64,000 nucleotides of DNA from Agelas oroides (Eukaryota; Porifera; Demospongiae; Agelasida; Agelasidae). Under the pieces are notes generated by a model, which ran no database searches, had not been told where the DNA came from, and saw nothing but the letters and a program-made list of their open reading frames with translations. Where the stretch lies: the NCBI GenBank assembly GCA_949130485.1, contig OX422185.1, positions 5,474,928 to 5,538,927 on the forward strand, given 5' to 3'. The position numbers were made by a program, and so were the translations under genes. Positions 60,856-64,000 of the stretch are shown piece by piece (position 1 is the first letter of the stretch; each line of letters begins with the position of its first letter).

Positions 60856-61689
60856 ACTACTACTCGAGGAGGTGTTTTGCTCAGAGCTTCCAATTGTGCA
60901 GCTACTATTTGAGGGTGGCATCTGATCAAAAAATATGGTATGTTTTTGCCTGCTGAAGATTGGTCTAGCCTCATTCCCAGTCCCCCTAGCATCTGTCTCA
61001 GTCTTTTTTTGTTGTTTTGGAGGTAGTTGAATTTTCACAAAGTGAGTATACCAGTCACTGTTCAGGACAATAAACACAGGCATAACAAAATGCTAGGACT
61101 TAGGAATAACGCTAAATCCATTTTTCTGTGATGAATGACACACACACACACACGCTAGTGTAAGGTCCTACAGTCAGGAATTAAGTCAACTTGGGCCAGA
61201 CACCAAAAGTGGACAACAATGTCACATTAATTTTGCTATTGTTAATTTGTTTCCTTCCTCAGCATGAGGCCAGATCAGCACTGTTGACGTACTCCTGAGA
61301 TGTTAAGAGAGCTGTAGAGAAGTTAGCATGCACTGACATGATAGACTGTTATTTATGTTGCTATTAGGTAGCAATTTGCAACATTCACACATATATACAT
61401 CATGGTATGGTGTAAATTTATAATGACAAACTTATTATGCTTGTAAATTTACCTATGCTTCCAGGTTATATATGATCTTGCTTGCTGACAAGCGTAATGA
61501 GTTTGTCATTAATATATACTTCAGTTTTGACTCAGCTCTGAGGGGCAAATTGACAGCTGAGAAACAATTTATAATCTGGCTTCTAAACTATATGACACCT
61601 ATACACAATATGCATCGCTAACAGTGTAAATACTTCAGTTTTGACTCAGCTCTGATCTTATAGGATCTCTAAGTTTTGTAGATAGACTA

Positions 61690-62230
61690 GAGTTAGTGCA
61701 AATATTTGATCCATAAATCTCCATCTCAGCACGAGTCAGCACATCAGCTGACATGTATATGCATTACTATTACTATCACTATAAAATTTACTTGTACTAC
61801 AAGTCACGTGCGCTGCGTCTGAACGTGCAATGATTGTGTCTGTATTATGCTTGACACACCCTATTATGCCTAAAATTATGTCAGCATAATCGGGTGAATT
61901 GTGTTGACTGCAACTATTCTGGCTGCATATAACACAACAAAGTCAGTCAAGAAAATCAGCAAAAAAGCAATGATGTGGATCAGCCAAAAAATTCAAACAG
62001 TAAAAGTTAGTGCATGAATGATTGTGGCAAATGAAAAACAAACACAGCGAAAAAACATTGACAGCCAAAGACAAAGCCAGATACCAAAATATATAGTACA
62101 GTCAAGACACAACACAAAAGTGGGCCTACACAATTGCAAAGTGCCAGGGAAAAAACCTCAGTGAATTGACAGCTGAGGAGGAAAAACCCGGTGATTAACT
62201 GGCTTTAAACGTAAAAAAAAGGCAGCTACA
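61690..62230. repeat. Segmental direct duplication, left copy (right copy 63050-63590)
   Basis: CACGAGTCAGCACATCAGCT, TTATGCCTAAAATTATGTCA, AGCATAATCGGGTGAATTG and AACCTCAGTGAATTGACAGC occur in the same order at about 61733-62180 and 63079-63520. The tract GTGGGCC.ACAC..GTGCCAGGG in it is the conserved region that lies downstream of genes A, B and C. Confidence 0.8.
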
Positions 62231-62589
62231 TAAATTTCTTCGAATAGACGCCGCCCTCGAATAGTAGCCCATAGATGATATAGTATTAATATCATCTATG
62301 AGTAGCCGCACAATCCGAAGCTCTTGAACGAAATAAACGCCGCCCTCGAATAGTGACCAGGCCTTCTCCCGAGTTTTCTCCACGGCTGCGAGATAAAATC
62401 TGGGAGTGGCCTGGGAACGACGCTAAGCTTGCCGTACTTGCCAGGTAATGTAGCGTAGTGCTGCCCAGTCCCGTTCTGTCAGCCATAAAGCTTTCGCAAC
62501 GGAACGAGTATATTCTGCCCATTAAGCATGGGCGAGTTCATTCGTTTGCCCGCCCACTTGTAATTAAGTTCTCTCTATACCTATGACGT

Positions 62590-62668
62590 TTCTCACGTGA
62601 TAAATTTTACCAGGCTCTTCCCTTTCCTTTCGTTCGCGCGCGCGTGGCGAGAGCCTGGGAGCGAGGCT
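62590..62668. mobile_element. Right end of a TAGCCTCG-family MITE
   Basis: GTTTCTCACGTGATAAATTT is followed by CCAGGCTCTTCC and GAGAGCCTGGGAGCGAGGCTA. The subterminal ACGTGA motif is shared with the copies at 9893-10053 and 29211-29648. Confidence 0.6.
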
Positions 62669-62734
62669 ACTCCTGAGATGTTGAGAGCTGTGGAAAGTAC
62701 TTTCAGTTATCATGAACTGACATAATGAACTATT

Positions 62735-62885
62735 TTAGACTGTTGTTTATGTTGCTATTAGGTGTAGCAATTTGTAACATTCACTTTAGACAGCTGTTTA
62801 TGTTGCTATTAGGTAGCAATTTGTAACATTCACTTTAGACAGCTGTTTATGTTGCTATTAGGTAGCGATTTGTAACATTCACACA
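62735..62885. repeat. Three tandem copies of a 49-51 bp unit
   Basis: TTTATGTTGCTATTAGGT followed by AGCAATTTGTAACATTCA occurs three times in succession. Single copies lie downstream of the UBE2K last exons at about 31960 and 61350, so the unit was amplified from UBE2K 3' flanking sequence. Confidence 0.85.
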
Positions 62886-63718
62886 GAATCTGATAAACTC
62901 GCATGAACTTAAACGTGAGTTCATGTTTGACATTTTGGTAATGAAGGATCGGTGTTACAATAATTATTGGAAATGTTGGGAAGCAAATTATGGTAGACAA
63001 AAAATGAATGTGAACTAGAGTTTATAAGCAATAATATATTGAGTTGGTGCAAATATTCAATCCCTAAATTTCCATCTCAGCACGAGTCAGCACATCAGCT
63101 GACATGTATATGCATTACACTTAAACCTTTCAATATAAAATTTACTTATACGTACTGTTCTTATTATTATGCTTAAATTTGACACACCCTATTATGCCTA
63201 AAATTATGTCAGCATAATCGGGTGAATTGCATTGACTGCAATTATTCTGGCGCATATAACACAACAAAGTCAGTCAAGAATTTAGCAAAAAGGCCATGAT
63301 GTTGATCAGCTTATCAAAAAATTGAAACAGTAATATTTAGTGCACGAATGATTGTGGCAAATGAAAACAAACATAGCTAAAAAACAATGACAGCCAAAAG
63401 AGATAGCCAGGTACCAAAAAAGATATACAGTACAGTACAAGACACAACACAAAACTAAATTTAGGCACTTGTGGGCCCACACAGTGTCAGGGAAAAAACC
63501 TCAGTGAATTGACAGCTGAGGAGGAAAAACCCAGTGATTAACTGGCTTTAAACGTAAAAAAAAGGCAGCTACATAAATGTATTGTGTATACAAAACTGCA
63601 CTATACTAGTCATATAAACACACACAGAAACAGCAATCAATTTCTCAACAAAAAGCACTGCAGTGTAAAGTAATGTGATAGTGTTAAATTATAAATTCCA
63701 TGTGACTAATCCAAAATC

Positions 63719-64000
63719 TTATCTGGGATGTCCGTTTTGGTTCTTCTGCAATTGTTGAACACACATGCAAACAATATCAGCTATCCGTCTTTCTTCAGCT
63801 GATATAATATTTCTCATCATCAATGGTAGGTATATCATGCATGCCTCGATGGTTTCTCTGTTCTGAGTCTTCAGCAGGCATGTCTTCTGGGCATTTCTGA
63901 ACAGGATAGTCACTAGGAATGCTATTCTCTTCTGTACATTCACAACATTTGACAGCTTCAATCTCACCAGCTAGTACAGTGAGTTCAATGTTACGTAAAA
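63719..64000 (-). pseudogene. Gene D: 3' end of a fourth family member, frame broken
   Basis: Reading from the window edge, one frame gives NIELTVLAGEIEAVKCCEC, the end of the INIPQ/Death-like domain, then a tail with PVQKCPEDMPAEDSEQRN and HDIPTIDDEKYY. Similarity then jumps frame to RRIADIVCMCVQQLQ, one IADIA repeat, and stops at 63719. The jump near 63795-63815 corresponds to about 4 extra bases relative to gene C. The rest of the gene lies beyond 64000 on this strand. Confidence 0.7.

Larger units (their letters stand above)
60055..61330 (+). pseudogene. UBE2K-like copy 4: intact catalytic exon, broken UBA
   Basis: 60055-60137 (acceptor CCCCAG, donor GTAAGT) encodes [27 protein letters not shown] plus TG, the UBE2K segment with the HPN motif and active-site Cys (AICLDIL). 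The G to R and K to I changes next to conserved positions are unusual. The next exon (AVAMTLRT) was not found. 61263 onward matches the last exon (HEARSALLTYS) but has an in-frame TGA at 61296-61298. A further piece of the same exon is at about 62669-62715. The copy is therefore probably non-functional unless spliced to other exons. Confidence 0.7.

Overview
The window looks like animal nuclear DNA, most likely from a sponge or another early-branching invertebrate; that assignment is my inference. The evidence is GT-AG introns, a ubiquitin-conjugating (E2) gene family, multidomain ankyrin / Ras-like GTPase / Death-domain proteins, a Pol III tRNA-like unit, and abundant palindromic DNA-transposon relics. 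There is no sign of bacterial gene organisation. Layout: (1) 1-14.9 kb has no convincing gene and is packed with nested inverted-repeat elements. These include two adjacent ~3.1 kb foldback elements with perfect target-site duplications (5432-8541 and 8710-11884). (2) 15.4-16.5 kb holds a decayed E2 copy (UBE2K type, + strand). It is followed by gene A on the - strand (16787-25240), which encodes ankyrin repeats, a ROC GTPase, COR, a Death domain and a C-terminal domain. Gene A carries a 35-bp tandem duplication that shifts frame inside ROC. (3) 25.3-30 kb is intergenic, with MITEs, a hammerhead-like palindrome and a minisatellite. (4) 30.0-31.9 kb holds the C-terminal exons of a second UBE2K-like gene (+), followed by gene B (-, 33651-40074). 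Gene B is a 5'-truncated, frameshifted paralogue of A. (5) 40.4 kb holds a UBE2K last-exon remnant and 41.2 kb a remnant of a B-like last exon. They are followed by gene C (-, 42081-50264), the only uninterrupted member, predicted at 2576 aa. (6) 50.3-60 kb is gene-poor, with MITEs, tandem repeats and a tRNA-like sequence. (7) 60.0-61.3 kb holds a fourth UBE2K copy, with an intact catalytic exon and a nonsense codon in its last exon. At 63.7-64.0 kb is the 3' end of a fourth ankyrin-ROC family member (D, -), which continues beyond the window. The repeated order 'UBE2K fragment (+), then ankyrin-ROC-COR-Death gene (-)' occurs four times, with related intron and downstream sequence. This indicates tandem duplication of a two-gene module. 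The protein architecture resembles DAPK1 without its kinase (ankyrin, ROC, COR, Death), which suggests a cytosolic signalling scaffold, possibly in cell death or immunity. Genes B and C end in multiple copies of a ~75-residue repeat with core 'ALQQIADIAADLL' that I do not recognise from any named family; A and D carry one degenerate copy each. The paralogues differ by loss or gain of phase-compatible exons, by truncations and by frameshifts, as expected of a fast-evolving multigene family.
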